The notes below the pieces were generated by a model. It saw only the letters and a list, made by a program, of their open reading frames with translations, searched no databases and was not told where the DNA came from. A program made the translations under genes and the position numbers. This document shows, piece after piece, positions 39,775-50,003 of a stretch of DNA of 64,000 nucleotides. How positions within the stretch are numbered: position 1 is the first letter of the stretch; each line of letters opens with the position of its first letter. The DNA comes from Diplonema japonicum (taxonomy: Eukaryota > Euglenozoa > Diplonemea > Diplonemida > Diplonemidae). Where the stretch lies: positions 119,501-183,500 of the forward strand of contig OZ025761.1 in the NCBI GenBank assembly GCA_964019335.1. Direction: 5' to 3'.

Positions 39775-40028
39775 AATGTCCTCTTCCGGCCTCTTTCTGG
39801 GTGCCCTTTTTTGAAGTGATTTTTAAGGGTAAATTTGGGCTGGCGTTTCTTTTATTTTTCGTTTTCTTGCAAAGTTAGGGCACATTTAGTTTATATTTTT
39901 CATATTTTCCGCGCAGGACCCCGGATGCGAGAAGTAGCCGGGCTGTATTGCATTGAAAGCCCTTTGCGCAAAATATTTTTTCCAAATCGTCTCTATATAG
40001 ACGCTCGTTGGTAGATAGTTAAAAAGAA

Positions 40029-41186
40029 ATGAGCCTGACGGTGTTCATCAAGATGGAGAACAAGGAGACGCACGAGGTGGAGCTAAAAGGCCATGACACT
40101 GTGAAAGACCTGTACAGAAGGGCGGGGAAGGCTGCTGCGGTGGAGGAAAAGACTTTTCTTTTGTATTTCGAAGGTGCAGTACTGAACGAGGAACTGGACG
40201 AGACTCTCGGTGGGAATGAGATACAGCACCTTGGGATGTGGGAGGGGTGCGAGCTCCTTCTCTGCTGCAATGTCCGCAACACGATGTGTGTCATTTCACA
40301 GGAGCTGTCTTTTCAAATGGGGGCGATAGAAAGGCGTTTGGAGGAGGACCCTGACCTTCTTCTTCAGGTAGATACGTCGGGTGTGGGGAACGACATGCAC
40401 CTATACATATCCCAGTACAGTCTTCATAAGAATCTTCGTCACCTCAAAGTGACGGACCCTGGTCAGTGTGTGACCCACATTAGGGATGGCTTCTTACGGG
40501 AATGTACATCCCTTGTGACCGTGGACCTCACCTCCCTTCAGAGTGTTCGAGAAGTTGGAAATAACTTCATGACGAGATGCACTGCATTGCAAAGTGTTGA
40601 CCTCACCCCTTTCCACAGGGTCACGTCTGTGGGAAGGCCGAAGACCTACAGGAACAGCTTGCTGTGTGAATGCGAGTCTTTGACAGAGGTGGATTTAAGC
40701 CCTCTTCGAAATGTAGACACCATCACTGACTACTTTCTGAGTGGGTGCAAGTCTTTGAAGGTTGTTGACCTGAGCCCGCTTCGCAACGTTAAGACAATTG
40801 GTGTATACTTCCTGGCTTACTGCTCGTCCTTAGAGAGAGTCGATCTGAGCCCGCTGAGTAAGCTGACTACACTGAACGGAGGGTTCATGACAGGCTGCAC
40901 GTCTCTGAGGACGCTCAACGTTAACCCCCTTCGAAACGTGACAATAATCGACCATGATTTCCTTGCGCACAACGATTCTCTAACCTCTGTTGAGCTCGGT
41001 CGGTTGCGCTTGAAGTGTGCAGGTTGGAAGTTTCTCGCACACTGCCCTTCCTTGACTTCGGTCGACCTTACCAACCTTAGAAAATGCGTAACGATGGTCG
41101 GGTGTCACTTCATGGAAGGCTGCGATAGCATACCCGAAGAGGATCGCAGCACGCCGCAAGAGAACTGTGGTTGTGCTGTGAGTTGA
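40029..41186 (+). CDS. Ubl-LRR-CaaX protein (LRR4), intact
   Basis: 385 residues. Ubl domain 1-80 contains a short insertion (EGAVLNEELDE) relative to paralogues; the linker lacks the SSEETRK segment, carrying SFQMGAIERRLEEDPD instead. About ten BspA-type LRRs (LKVVDLSPLRNVKTIGVYFL) are more diverged than those of LRR2/3/5/6. The C-terminus ends CAVS, a CaaX box whose final Ser favours farnesylation. The ATG lies six bases after the TTAA of a piggyBac end, so its leader acceptor must lie in transposon sequence (GTAGATAG is the nearest AG). Whether it is still expressed is uncertain. Confidence 0.85.
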   Translation: MSLTVFIKMENKETHEVELKGHDTVKDLYRRAGKAAAVEEKTFLLYFEGAVLNEELDETLGGNEIQHLGMWEGCELLLCCNVRNTMCVISQELSFQMGAIERRLEEDPDLLLQVDTSGVGNDMHLYISQYSLHKNLRHLKVTDPGQCVTHIRDGFLRECTSLVTVDLTSLQSVREVGNNFMTRCTALQSVDLTPFHRVTSVGRPKTYRNSLLCECESLTEVDLSPLRNVDTITDYFLSGCKSLKVVDLSPLRNVKTIGVYFLAYCSSLERVDLSPLSKLTTLNGGFMTGCTSLRTLNVNPLRNVTIIDHDFLAHNDSLTSVELGRLRLKCAGWKFLAHCPSLTSVDLTNLRKCVTMVGCHFMEGCDSIPEEDRSTPQENCGCAVS

Positions 41187-41276
41187 ATCCTAACCCCCCC
41201 CCTCAACCATCCCTTCTTTTCCTTCCATTTAGGGAAACAGCTCTTTAGCCTTTTTTTCAACAAAAAGGTAGGTGAA

Positions 41277-42323
41277 ATGAGCCTAACGGCGTTTATCAAG
41301 ACGGAGAACAAGGAGACGCACGAGGTAGAGCTAAGAGGCCTTGACACTGTGAAGGATGTGTACAGGAAGGCGGGGAAGGCTGCTGCGGTGGAGGTGGGAA
41401 CCTTCCTCTTGCATTTTGATGGTGAAGAACTAAAGATCGACACCTTCGGTGTGAATGAGATACAGCACCTTGGGATGTGGGAGGGGTGCGAGCTCCTTCT
41501 CTGCTGCAATGTCCGCAACACGATGTGTGTCCTTTCACAGGAGCTGTCTTCAGAAAGAGACAAGGAAGGCAATAGAACGGCGTTTGGAGGAGGACCCTGA
41601 CCTTCTTCTTCAGGTGGAGGCAAATGATCTACATCTTGACTTCTCCTCTGAAGACGTCCCTTCTGGCCTTCGTCACCTCCGAGTGACGGACCCCGAGCAG
41701 TGTGTGACCTGCATTCCGAATCTCTTCCTAAATAGATGCAAGTCCCTTGTCACCCTTGACTTCACCTCTCTTCAGAATGTTATGGAGGTGGGATATTGTT
41801 TTCTTTTTGGATGCAAGTCATTGCAGGCTGTTGACCTTTCCCCCTTTCGCAACATCACAAAGGTAAGACCTGGTTTCTTTCTGACTGCGAATCCCTGACA
41901 GGAGTGGATTTAGGACCCCTTCAGAACGTAACAGTGGTGGGCTGTTGCTTCATGTCTCACTGCATCTCTCTGCAAACCCTTGATGTGGCCCCTCTTCGGA
42001 ATGTAACGACGATCGGCCACAATTTTCTCAGCTCCTGCAGTTCCCTCACTTCTGTGGATCTTGGCCTTCGTGATGTGGCGTCGGTGGGCGATAAGTTTCT
42101 CAGCTGTTGCAGGTGCCTCACTTCTGTTGACCTCAGTGCGATGCCGAACTTGACAAAGTTAGGGGGTAGGTTTCTTTCTGACTGCAGTTCTCTGACCACT
42201 GTTAACCTCGGTACCCTGAGGGAGAGGGTTACAGATGTCGGGTATCGCTACATGGCTGGCTGCAACAAGTTACCTTCCACGCAGCGCAAGAGGCCAGGGA
42301 AGACTAGCTGTTCTGTGTGTTGA
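41277..42323 (+). pseudogene. Ubl-LRR-CaaX gene with two cancelling frameshifts (LRR5)
   Basis: Starts MSLTAFIKTENKE. Relative to LRR2/LRR3, an extra A in TCAGAAAGAGACAAGG (about 41556) shifts the frame; a lost base in GGTTTCTTTCTGACTGC (about 41880) restores it. The three pieces (41277-41600, 41455-41898, 41904-42323) together give a complete family member with Ubl, linker, LRRs and CaaX end CSVC. As written, translation would stop at 41600, after the Ubl domain. It stands only 136 bp upstream of pseudo-cyclase 3 on the same strand. Confidence 0.8.
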
Positions 42324-42459
42324 GCCCCTTCCGGAACCTCAGCGGCAACACCCGTCTTTCTTCTTTTTTTTCGGGCGGCCCTCCATGGGGTTTGTCCTGC
42401 ACTTTGAGCCAGTCGTTCTTCTTTTTTTCTATTCTGACTTTCCACACTCACAACAGGCA

Positions 42460-43750
42460 ATGAGATGCACGCCACTGCTTTGCTTCATCCTGCCGACGGA
42501 TGACGCTGCAACAATCTTCGTTAAGAAGCTGATCATGATTTCGGTGCTTTCATGTTTGGTTGTGCTTGGTTTGGGCATCATAACAGTCGGTGGGAACACG
42601 TTCATTCAGGCAAGGAGGGTGACAAGTGTGGTGGTTGCGACGGCCGTGGTTGCATACGGCCTCCAAAAGGAGCACGACAAAATGAACAAGGTTATCACGG
42701 CGGCCGAGCAGATCTCCACCTCCCTCTCCCGCTTCGACCTCACCGCTGCTGAGTCTGTCATCAACGACGCCTCCCTCCCAGACCCTCTCTACGACTCTTT
42801 CAGCCGCATCCTCTGCAACCTCCACATCTACCGTCCCTACCTTCCGCAGTCCTGTTTCCAGGGTGAAGACTTCACTGATTCCTCTGAGTGTGGAGGGGAA
42901 AAGTCGCCCAGCGACTCGGATTCCTTTGCATCCACTAAGTCATTTAGCTCTTCTGTAGTGTGCTCCGCAAACCACCAACTAGAGTCCACGAAAAGCACTC
43001 GAAGCCACGAGAGCACTCGAAAAGAAGCGATGTACCTTCACTGTGGCGAACATGCTTGGGTCACACAGCGAAGCATCGAGGGACATCGTGGCATACCAAG
43101 TGAGGTACAAGGAGTTCATGGAGGAAGTCCTTTCCTGCTACTCCCGTGTGTCAGGTGTTGTGAGTGTTGTGGTTGGGGACCATGTGCATGTTTCCTTCAA
43201 TGCTGTGAGGAGGTGTGTTAGCCATGCTGTGAATGCAATGCAAGGGACAATGGATCTGCACACTGGGGCCCATGAGAAGGGGATCGATGTGGTGACAGGG
43301 GTGGCGAGCGGGACAGCTTTCTGTGGCCCATTGGGATGTGCTGAGCTCATGTCGGTTGGAGTGATCGGACCCTCTGCTGTGGTGGCTTCTGTGGTTCAGG
43401 ACTTTGCAAGGTCCCAGGGACTGAAGGTAGCCTGCAGTGGCAGTGTGTACAGCGAGGTGTCTCATGCCTTCACAATGCGGATCGTGTTGGAAACGGTGGG
43501 GGTGGGATCGAAGGCTGTTGAGCTTGGGTACGAGGTACTGGTGGAAAGCAAGGACAAGGAGAAAGTCGAGGAGGAGTGGATGTACCAGCTGGAGGAGCGT
43601 CCGTGGGATTCCTACAACACAGCAGGGAAGCAGTACCTCCTTGGGAACGTTGAGGAGGCCCTTCGTGTTCTGAGGATCGAGCGGGTGAGGAGTGAAGAAG
43701 TTCTGGTCGCAGAGACCGTTTTGGTGGCGATGATTATGGAGGGGGCATAG
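42460..43750 (+). pseudogene. Pseudo-cyclase 3, internally deleted and frameshifted
   Basis: Begins MRCTPLLCF as its paralogues, four nt after CACAACAGG. After the second membrane segment (SVVVATAVVAYGLQKEHDK) the sequence jumps in frame to the cytosolic linker, losing roughly 140 codons that hold membrane segments 3-6 and the Cys loop. An extra A in CGAAAAGCACTCG (about 42990) then shifts the frame, so the first product ends at 43221. The cyclase-like domain is intact in the next frame (43043-43750), with one codon less in the GGTGGGGGTGGG stretch. Could conceivably still give a shortened two-TM product; I treat it as broken. Confidence 0.8.
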
Positions 43751-43902
43751 CATGGAACTAATCACTTTGTGGCGATTGGCTTTGAAATAATTGGTTTCCA
43801 CCAGTTATCAAATGTCTTAAGAAATGAGGGTCGATTTCATAGGAATGAAAATAAGAAAAAAGAAGGAAAAAAAGAAAGGAAACCAACAAATATGAGTAAA
43901 TG

Positions 43903-45401
43903 TTAACCATCTACCAACGAGCGTCTAAATTTAGACGATTTGAAAAAAAATCTTTTACGCAAAGGGCTTTCAATGCAATACGGCCCGGCCCTTTCTTGCC
44001 GGCGGGGTCCTGCGCGGAAAATATGAAAAATATAAACTAAATGCTGCCCTAACTTAACAAGAAAATGAAAAAATAAAAAAAAACGCCAGCCCAAATTTAC
44101 CCTTAAAAATCACTTCAAAAAAAGGCGCCCGGAAAGAGGCCGGAAGAGGACGTCATGAGTGATGGCAGCACTGATGGCTCATCCCTAAGATACGAATTCG
44201 ACCGATTCCGAGTCACAGCAGGGTGATTGGACAGCAAAGCCGGAGCAATTGGAAGGCATCCGGTTTCGTGAAGATCGGAATCCTTGTGGACCCTGTTTTG
44301 ACATCAAAGGCTCAACGCCATACCATATATTCTCCCAAATGCTCGTCCCAAACTTTATTCGGGTCATAACTTCGAACAATGTGGCAAATGCGGCTAAAAA
44401 AGGTGTCTCCCTGGATCTCGATGCTGCTTCTCTGCGTACCTTCCTAGGTGCCCTTTTGTCGATGGACTTGGATATCAAGCCAGATTATTCTGACTACTGG
44501 TGCACTGGCTCCACGCCTCTCAACCACACCCCTGGGTACGCCACCGTCATGTCAAGAGACCGCTTTTTGACTATTCTGGGAAATCTGTGTTTCCACAGCG
44601 AAACAAACAAGTGTGCTGACTTCTACCTATCGCGAAGGCCTCCCGGAGATCATGGATGCCCCAAAGAAGCGAGTCCGCAAGCCCAAGGACGCGCATCCCG
44701 TGGGGACACAGTTCCACCAGCACGCGAGCATCCTTTGCACCACAACGTGGCATGACATCAAGCCTGTGTGCTTTCTATCGACGTTGGATGTTCCAGTGAT
44801 GTCAAATTTGACCGTCCGCCAAAAGAGAATGAAAGCCGGAAAGGACATCTTGTTCCCCACCAAGTGCATATTTACAACACCGCAATGGGCGGAACCGACG
44901 CTGGGTGACGCTGTGACAAAACGCCATAAACGCACCCTTATGACTTAAAAGTGGCCCCTAAAAGTATTTTCGTACTTGTTAGGTAAATCTCTGGCGAATG
45001 CTTGGCTTGTTTGGAAAGAAGCCTTGCCCCCCAACACCCTGAGTACGAACGACAGTGTATTGACGCCTTTCAAAGAGGCAGTCATCGAAGGGCTACTAGG
45101 GAGGTCAACTACAGAGCAGGCTGCCCCAATACCATGCCCCGAAACACAGAACGAGTGCTCTGAGACCCCAATGCGCCGTGACAGTACCTTCTGGGACCAT
45201 TTCCCCGAAAAAGTAGTGCAACGTGCGGTGCAAGCATTGCAAGTCGAAAAGACCCCTGCTGTGGGCACCCTCTCTAGAATTGGGACATCTGGAGGCATTT
45301 CCGGGGGCATATAGCCCCGGCGTTGCGCTAGAATAGCTTTTTTTGAAGTTTTGAAAATTTACCCCCTGGTTGGCAAAAATGGTCCGTTGGTAGATGGTTA
45401 A
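43903..45401 (+). mobile_element. piggyBac family B, copy 2, internally deleted
   Basis: 1499 bp between TTAACCATCTACCAACG (43903-43919) and its complement CGTTGGTAGATGGTTAA (45385-45401). Subterminal palindrome CGTCTAAATTTAGACG at 43921-43936. Contains a shortened transposase pseudogene. Right end lies 135 bp before the pseudo-cyclase 4 ATG. Confidence 0.9.
44156..45310 (+). pseudogene. piggyBac family B transposase, catalytic core deleted
   Basis: Begins MSDGSTDGSSLR (44156), hits a stop after a small deletion, resumes with LEGIRFREDRNPCGPCFDI (44243 on), FLGALLSMDLDIKPDYSDYW and MSRDRFLTILGNLCF to 44755. Another frame (about 44640-44948) gives PKKRVRKPKDAHP and TTTWHDIKPVCFLSTLD, the block that in PGBD proteins follows the second catalytic Asp. 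The intervening DDE core is missing. A trailing frame (44976-45314) may be a C-terminal remnant. Non-autonomous. Confidence 0.8.
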
Positions 45402-45536
45402 CTTACATTCCATTTTCCGCTTCATGCAGAACTCGAAAGACGCCGTGGATGCTCCGAAGTTGAAGGAGTACAGGTTTGCGACAGCTTAGTTCCTATCAAA
45501 ATGAATTTTTAAATCTTTTGGTACCCACAACAGGAA

Positions 45537-47213
45537 ATGAGATGCACGCCACTGCTTTGCTTCATCCTGCCGACGGATGACGCTGCAACAATCTTCGTTA
45601 AGAAGCTGATCATGATTTCGGTGCTTTCAGGTCTCGTTGTGCTTGGTTCGAACCTCATAACAGTCGGTGGGAACACGTTCATTCAGGCAAGGAGGGTAGC
45701 AACTGTTGTGATCGCGGCGTCCGTGGGGGCGCAGCTCGTGATCGAGAAGAAGGTGCGGCTTGGAGTATTTGAGGCTTTTTTATACTTTATGGGTGTCGTG
45801 TTTTGCATGGGGGACCTTGTAGCAATTGCAGCGCTGGATGGGGAAAGGATGTGGCCTTTCTTCATACTGATGATTGATGTGTGCCTCGTGTGCAAGATGC
45901 CCACGCGAGTCAGCACTATCCTCATAGCCATGCTCCTCACATGGCTCCTTGTTGTTACCGTCGAGAGCTCTTTCCGATTTGGGCTCTTCGACCTCTTCTT
46001 CCTAACCAGCCAAGAGGACCGCTTCGAGGTTGTGGACTGCACTGAGCTCCCCTGCAAGTTACCTGTCACTCAAGCATCTGCTGGTTTCATTTCCAAGAGC
46101 GTTATTTTCCTCCTGGACTTCTACTTCACCCGTGGCTTTGCATACGACCTCCAAAAGGAGCACGACAAGATGAACAAGGTTATCACGGCGGCCGAACAGA
46201 TCTCCACCTCCCTCTCCCGCTTCGACCTCACCGCTGCTGAGTCTGTCATCAACGACGCCTCCCTCCCAGACCCCCTCTACGACTCTTTCAACTGTATCCT
46301 TTGCAACCTTCACATCTACCGTCCCTACCTTCCCCAGTCTTGTTTCCAGGGTGAAGGGTCGAACAGCTCCTCTGCTTCCTTCATCAGCAAGGAAGCGTCT
46401 ACAAAATCACATCTCTCTTCTTCGGCTACCTTCGGAGAGTCTTCTTTACATTATCAACCAGAATTCACGAGAGCACTCGAAAAGAGGAGATGTACCTTCA
46501 CTGTGGCGAACATGCTTGGGTCACACAGCGAAGCATCGAGGGACATCGTGGCATACCAAATGAGGTACAAGGAGTTCATGGAGAAAGTCCTTTCCTGCTA
46601 CTCCCGTGTGTCAGGTGTTGTGAGTGTTGTGGTTGGGGACCATGTGCATGTTTCCTTCAATGCTGTGAGGAGGTGTGTAAGCCATGCTGTGAATGCAATG
46701 CAAGGGACAATGGATCTGCACACTGGGGCCCATGAGAAGGGGATCGATGTGGTGACAGGGGTGGCGAGCGGGACAGCTTTCTGTGGCCCATTGGGATGTG
46801 CTGAGCTCATGTCGGTTGGAGTGATCGGGCCCTCTGCTGTGGTGGCTTCTGTGGTTCAGGACTTTGCAAGGTCCCAGGGACTGAAGGTAGCCTGCAGTGG
46901 CAGTGTGTACAGCGAGGTGTCTCATGCCTTCACAATGCGGATCGTGTTGGAAACGGTGGGGGTGGTGGGATCGAAGGCTGTTGAGCTTGGGTACGAGGTA
47001 CTGGTGGAAAGCAAGGACAAGGAGAAAGTCGAGGAGGAGTGGATGTACCAGCTGGAGGAGCGTCCGTGGGATTCCTACAACACAGCAGGGAAGCAGTACC
47101 TCCTTGGGAACGTTGAGGAGGCCCTTCGTGTTCTGAGGATCGAACGGGTGAGGAGTGAAGAAGTTCTGGTCGCAGAGACCGTTTTGGTGGAGAAGATTAT
47201 TGAGGGGGCATAA
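45537..47213 (+). CDS. Six-TM protein with degenerate class III cyclase domain (pseudo-cyclase 4)
   Basis: 558 residues; same layout as cyclase 1 with six membrane segments, the Cys loop (EVVDCTELPCKLPV), the YRPYLPQSCF linker and the degenerate cyclase fold. It differs most in the Ser-rich segment between linker and cyclase domain: GSNSSSASFISKEAST replaces the EDFTDSSECGGEK version, i.e. this segment has been exchanged or diversified. Cyclase domain near-identical to paralogues (AVNAMQGTM for AVSAIQGTM; FARSQGLK). The reading frame is undamaged and it has CCACAACAGGAA before the ATG, so it is probably expressed. Confidence 0.85.
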   Translation: MRCTPLLCFILPTDDAATIFVKKLIMISVLSGLVVLGSNLITVGGNTFIQARRVATVVIAASVGAQLVIEKKVRLGVFEAFLYFMGVVFCMGDLVAIAALDGERMWPFFILMIDVCLVCKMPTRVSTILIAMLLTWLLVVTVESSFRFGLFDLFFLTSQEDRFEVVDCTELPCKLPVTQASAGFISKSVIFLLDFYFTRGFAYDLQKEHDKMNKVITAAEQISTSLSRFDLTAAESVINDASLPDPLYDSFNCILCNLHIYRPYLPQSCFQGEGSNSSSASFISKEASTKSHLSSSATFGESSLHYQPEFTRALEKRRCTFTVANMLGSHSEASRDIVAYQMRYKEFMEKVLSCYSRVSGVVSVVVGDHVHVSFNAVRRCVSHAVNAMQGTMDLHTGAHEKGIDVVTGVASGTAFCGPLGCAELMSVGVIGPSAVVASVVQDFARSQGLKVACSGSVYSEVSHAFTMRIVLETVGVVGSKAVELGYEVLVESKDKEKVEEEWMYQLEERPWDSYNTAGKQYLLGNVEEALRVLRIERVRSEEVLVAETVLVEKIIEGA

Positions 47214-47580
47214 CATGGAACTAATCACTTTGTGGCGATTGTCTTTGAAATGATTGGTTTCCACCAGTTATCAAATGACTCCAGCCTGCTTTCTGCCTTC
47301 TGTCGCTTTCAACAACATTTCAGCACCTGCTTTCAGATGGGTTAACCTGTATTCTTATTTCTCTTCTGCGAGGCCTTTTTTTCTCTTTTAATCTTTGTGA
47401 GAGCACAGGCTGCTAGCTAGACCCCAAGTTTGGATAGCGGTTTGGGGAGGTGTATTGAGCATTCTTTGAGGACCGAGAGTTTCGGCATTTTTTACCCAAG
47501 GGGCTAATTTGAGCATTGAGAAGCTTTGGACATTTTGGAAGATTAGGGGGTTAGCATCCCCCCCCTTTATTTCGCAGACC
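47214..47580. other. 3' flank of pseudo-cyclase 4
   Basis: The first ~65 bp (GGAACTAATCACTTTGTGGC...) are identical to the flanks of the other cyclases; ACCTGTATTCTTATTTCTCT near 47347 recurs at 51532. Nothing else recognised up to the LINE3 fragment. Confidence 0.6.
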
Positions 47581-48630
47581 GCTCGAAGCGTGGCGGGTGA
47601 GGAGGATAATCGCCGGGGCGGTGCCGTACCTCAGCCCGTATGCGAAACAAGTTTTACTCTCCCCTCCTGAAGAACCTGATGAGGAGGGAGGTGAAGGGAG
47701 CGAGGAAGAAGCCGACCACCTGGGTAGGGGGAGGACGGACAAAGCAGCGGGAACGCTCAATTGCGATGTTTGTGATGCTGCGAAGGGCAGCACAGTTAGG
47801 TTGCTGCGACACCAGCTTTGGGAGTGCGAGGTCGCATTGGAGGTGCAGAAGAGGAGGTATATACCGGTCTGGTCAGGAGCGAAAGGTGGCCGGTCTGTTT
47901 GGAGCTGCACGGGATTCTCCCGAGGAAGGTCGTGTTCCGCGGTTTGGAGAGGCTGCAGAGGTATTTGGCAGAGGTGGTGAGGCGCAGGGACGATGCTCTG
48001 GCGGTGAAGCGGTTCGCGGTTGAGAAGGAACCGCCGTGGATGGTGACGACTCAAGGAAGGCGTTTCGAGGCGCCAAAGGTTGTGGAACTGTACAAGCTCA
48101 AGCTGACCCCGCAGCTCAGGGAGTATGGTGATCAGGTGCTGAGATGGCTGGCTGCGCTGCGGTGGGCGGAGGAGGGAACGTCCGTGTCGGCGATCAAGCT
48201 GGCGATTGACTTCGAGTGCTACACGAAGAAGACGCTGGGGGTTAACATCAACACGACGATTGACATCGACACGAAGGCGGTGAGGGTCAAGCGGATCCTG
48301 GATACGCTGCAAGCGACATGGATGAGGGAGAAGAGGAGACGCGCTTTTCCGGCGCAGTCATGCAAGAACGTGAGATCACTACGATCCATTGGCCGCGACC
48401 ACGTCGTTGGCTTTGATAGGAGGGCCCTGTTTGCATCGGGGCTGACGGCGACCAAGCTGAAAGGACTGAGAGAAGATTACCGGAAGGAAAGGATTGGAAG
48501 ATATAAACGACAGCTAGGCACTACGGTGGGTAGCAGGGAACGACCCCAAAAGGGGAGCATCATAAGGTAGGCACGCCACCGCGGCGGGCCGTTGCTAACC
48601 ACTTCGTTCCTATCATAGTGAATTATTTTT
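47581..48630 (+). mobile_element. LINE3 3' fragment
   Basis: C-terminal part of a third non-LTR-type element. Its last ~165 bp (GACTGAGAGAAGATTACCGG to CCTATCATAGTGAATT) are repeated at 57376-57536. It abuts the pseudo-cyclase 5 start, which lies 20-30 bp after the repeat end. Confidence 0.65.
47597..48570 (+). pseudogene. LINE3 C-terminal protein remnant
   Basis: Frame 47597-47980 contains a Cys-Cys-His-Cys finger-like motif CDVCDAAKGSTVRLLRHQLW, comparable with the finger near the end of LINE2 (CMGCDATFDISEHTARLLEH). After a frame change, 47818-48570 continues with a basic, helix-rich tail (LREYGDQVLRWLAALRWAEEG). No RT motifs are present. Assignment to a retroelement rests on the finger and on the shared 3' end. 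Confidence 0.5.
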
Positions 48631-48650
48631 TAGTACTCACAAAAAAGGAA

Positions 48651-50003
48651 ATGAGATGCACGCCACTGCTTTGCTTCATCCTGCCGACGGATGACGCTGC
48701 AACAATCTTCGCAAAGAAGCTGATCATGATTTCGATGCCGTTGATAACAATTTACTTTGTTTGGAACTTCGTAGTAGACGGTGAGAACATGTTGCTTCAA
48801 ACAAGGAAGGCAGTAAGTGCAGCATCCGCGGCGGCCATGGTGGCGCAGCTCGTGATCGAGAAGAGGGTGCGGCTTGGAGTACTTGAGGCTTTTTTATACT
48901 TATTGTGTGTCATCTTCTGTACGGGAGACCTTGTAGCAATTACCAAAATGTATGGGGACAGGATGTGGCCCTACTTCGTAGTGTTAAGATGTGTGCCTCG
49001 TGTGCAAGATGCCCACACGAGTCAGCGTTAACCTCATCGTCATCCTCCTCACATGGCTCCTTGTTGTTACCGTCGAGAGCTCTTTCCGCTTTGGGCTCTT
49101 CGACCTCTTCTTCCTAACCAGCCAAGAGGACCGCTTCGAGGTTGTGGACTGCACTGAGCTCCCCTGCAAGGCACCTGTCATTCAAGCATTTAGCGCTTTC
49201 ATTTCCAAGAATATTATTTTCCTCCTGGACTTCTACTTCACCCGTGGCTTTGCATACGACCTCCAAATGGAGCACGACAAGATGAACAAGGTTATCACGG
49301 CGGCCGAGCAGATCTCCACCTCCCTCTCCCGCTTCGACCTCACCGCTGCTGAGTCTGTCATCAACGACGCCTCCCTCCCAGACCCTCTCTACGACTCTTT
49401 CAACCCGTCCCTACCTTCCCCAGTCCTGTTTCCAGGGTGAAGACTTCACTGATTCCTCTGAGTGTGGAGGGGAAAAGTCGCCCAGCGACTCGGATTCCTT
49501 TGCGTCCACTAAGTCATTTAGCTCTTCTGTAGCGTTCTCAGAAAACAAATTAGAATCCACGAAAGCACTCGAAGCCACGAGAGCACTCGAAAAGAGGAGA
49601 TGTACCTTCACTGTGGCGAACATGCTTGGGTCACACAGCGAAGCATCGAGGGACATCGTGGCATACCAAGTGAGGTACAAGGAGTTCATGGAGGGAGTCC
49701 TTTCCTGCTACTCCCGTGTGTCAGGTGTTGTGAGTGTTGTGGTTGGGGACCATGTGCATGTTTCCTTCAATGCTGTGAGGAGGTGTGTAAGCCATGCTGT
49801 GAGTGCGATACAGGGGACAATGGATCTGCACAGGGGCCCATGAGAAGGGGATCGATGTGGTGACAGGGGTGGCGAGCGGGACAGCTTTCTGCGGCCCATT
49901 GGGATGTGCTGAGCTCATGTCGGTTGGAGTGATCGGACCCTCTGCTGTGGTGGCTTCTGTGGTTCAGGACTTTGCAAGGTCCCAGGGACTGAAGGTAGCT
50001 GAA
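48651..50003 (+). pseudogene. Pseudo-cyclase 5, multiply broken
   Basis: Begins MRCTPLLCF with a distinct first membrane region (MPLITIYFVWNFVVDGENM). Lesions: a deletion shifting the frame near 48987; loss of ~28 nt near 49402 around NRILCNLHIY; loss of two bases in GCACAGGGGCCC (49832). Finally it is interrupted at 49999 within the cyclase domain by a 1.3-kb insertion; the next family-like bases reappear at 51296-51326. Upstream membrane half is as diverged from paralogues as cyclase 6. Clearly dead. Confidence 0.85.

Larger units (their letters stand above)
35418..40022 (-). mobile_element. piggyBac family B, copy 1, interrupted by LINE1
   Basis: Left end TTAACCATCTACCAACGGAC at 35418; right end CGTTGGTAGATAGTTAA ending at 40022. 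Interior piggyBac sequence (35418-~35570 and 39080-40022) matches the copy at 43903-45401 in reverse. A 3.5-kb LINE1 lies between, with most of the transposase C-terminal half missing. The right end stops only six bases before the LRR4 ATG. Confidence 0.85.

Noticed and set aside
46611-47264. Long open frames on the minus strand of the cyclase genes (e.g. 216-217 codons, His/Pro/Ser-rich)
   Set aside because: They recur at the same place in every cyclase copy as the antisense of the conserved cyclase domain, have low-complexity composition and no domain; shadows of the real gene.
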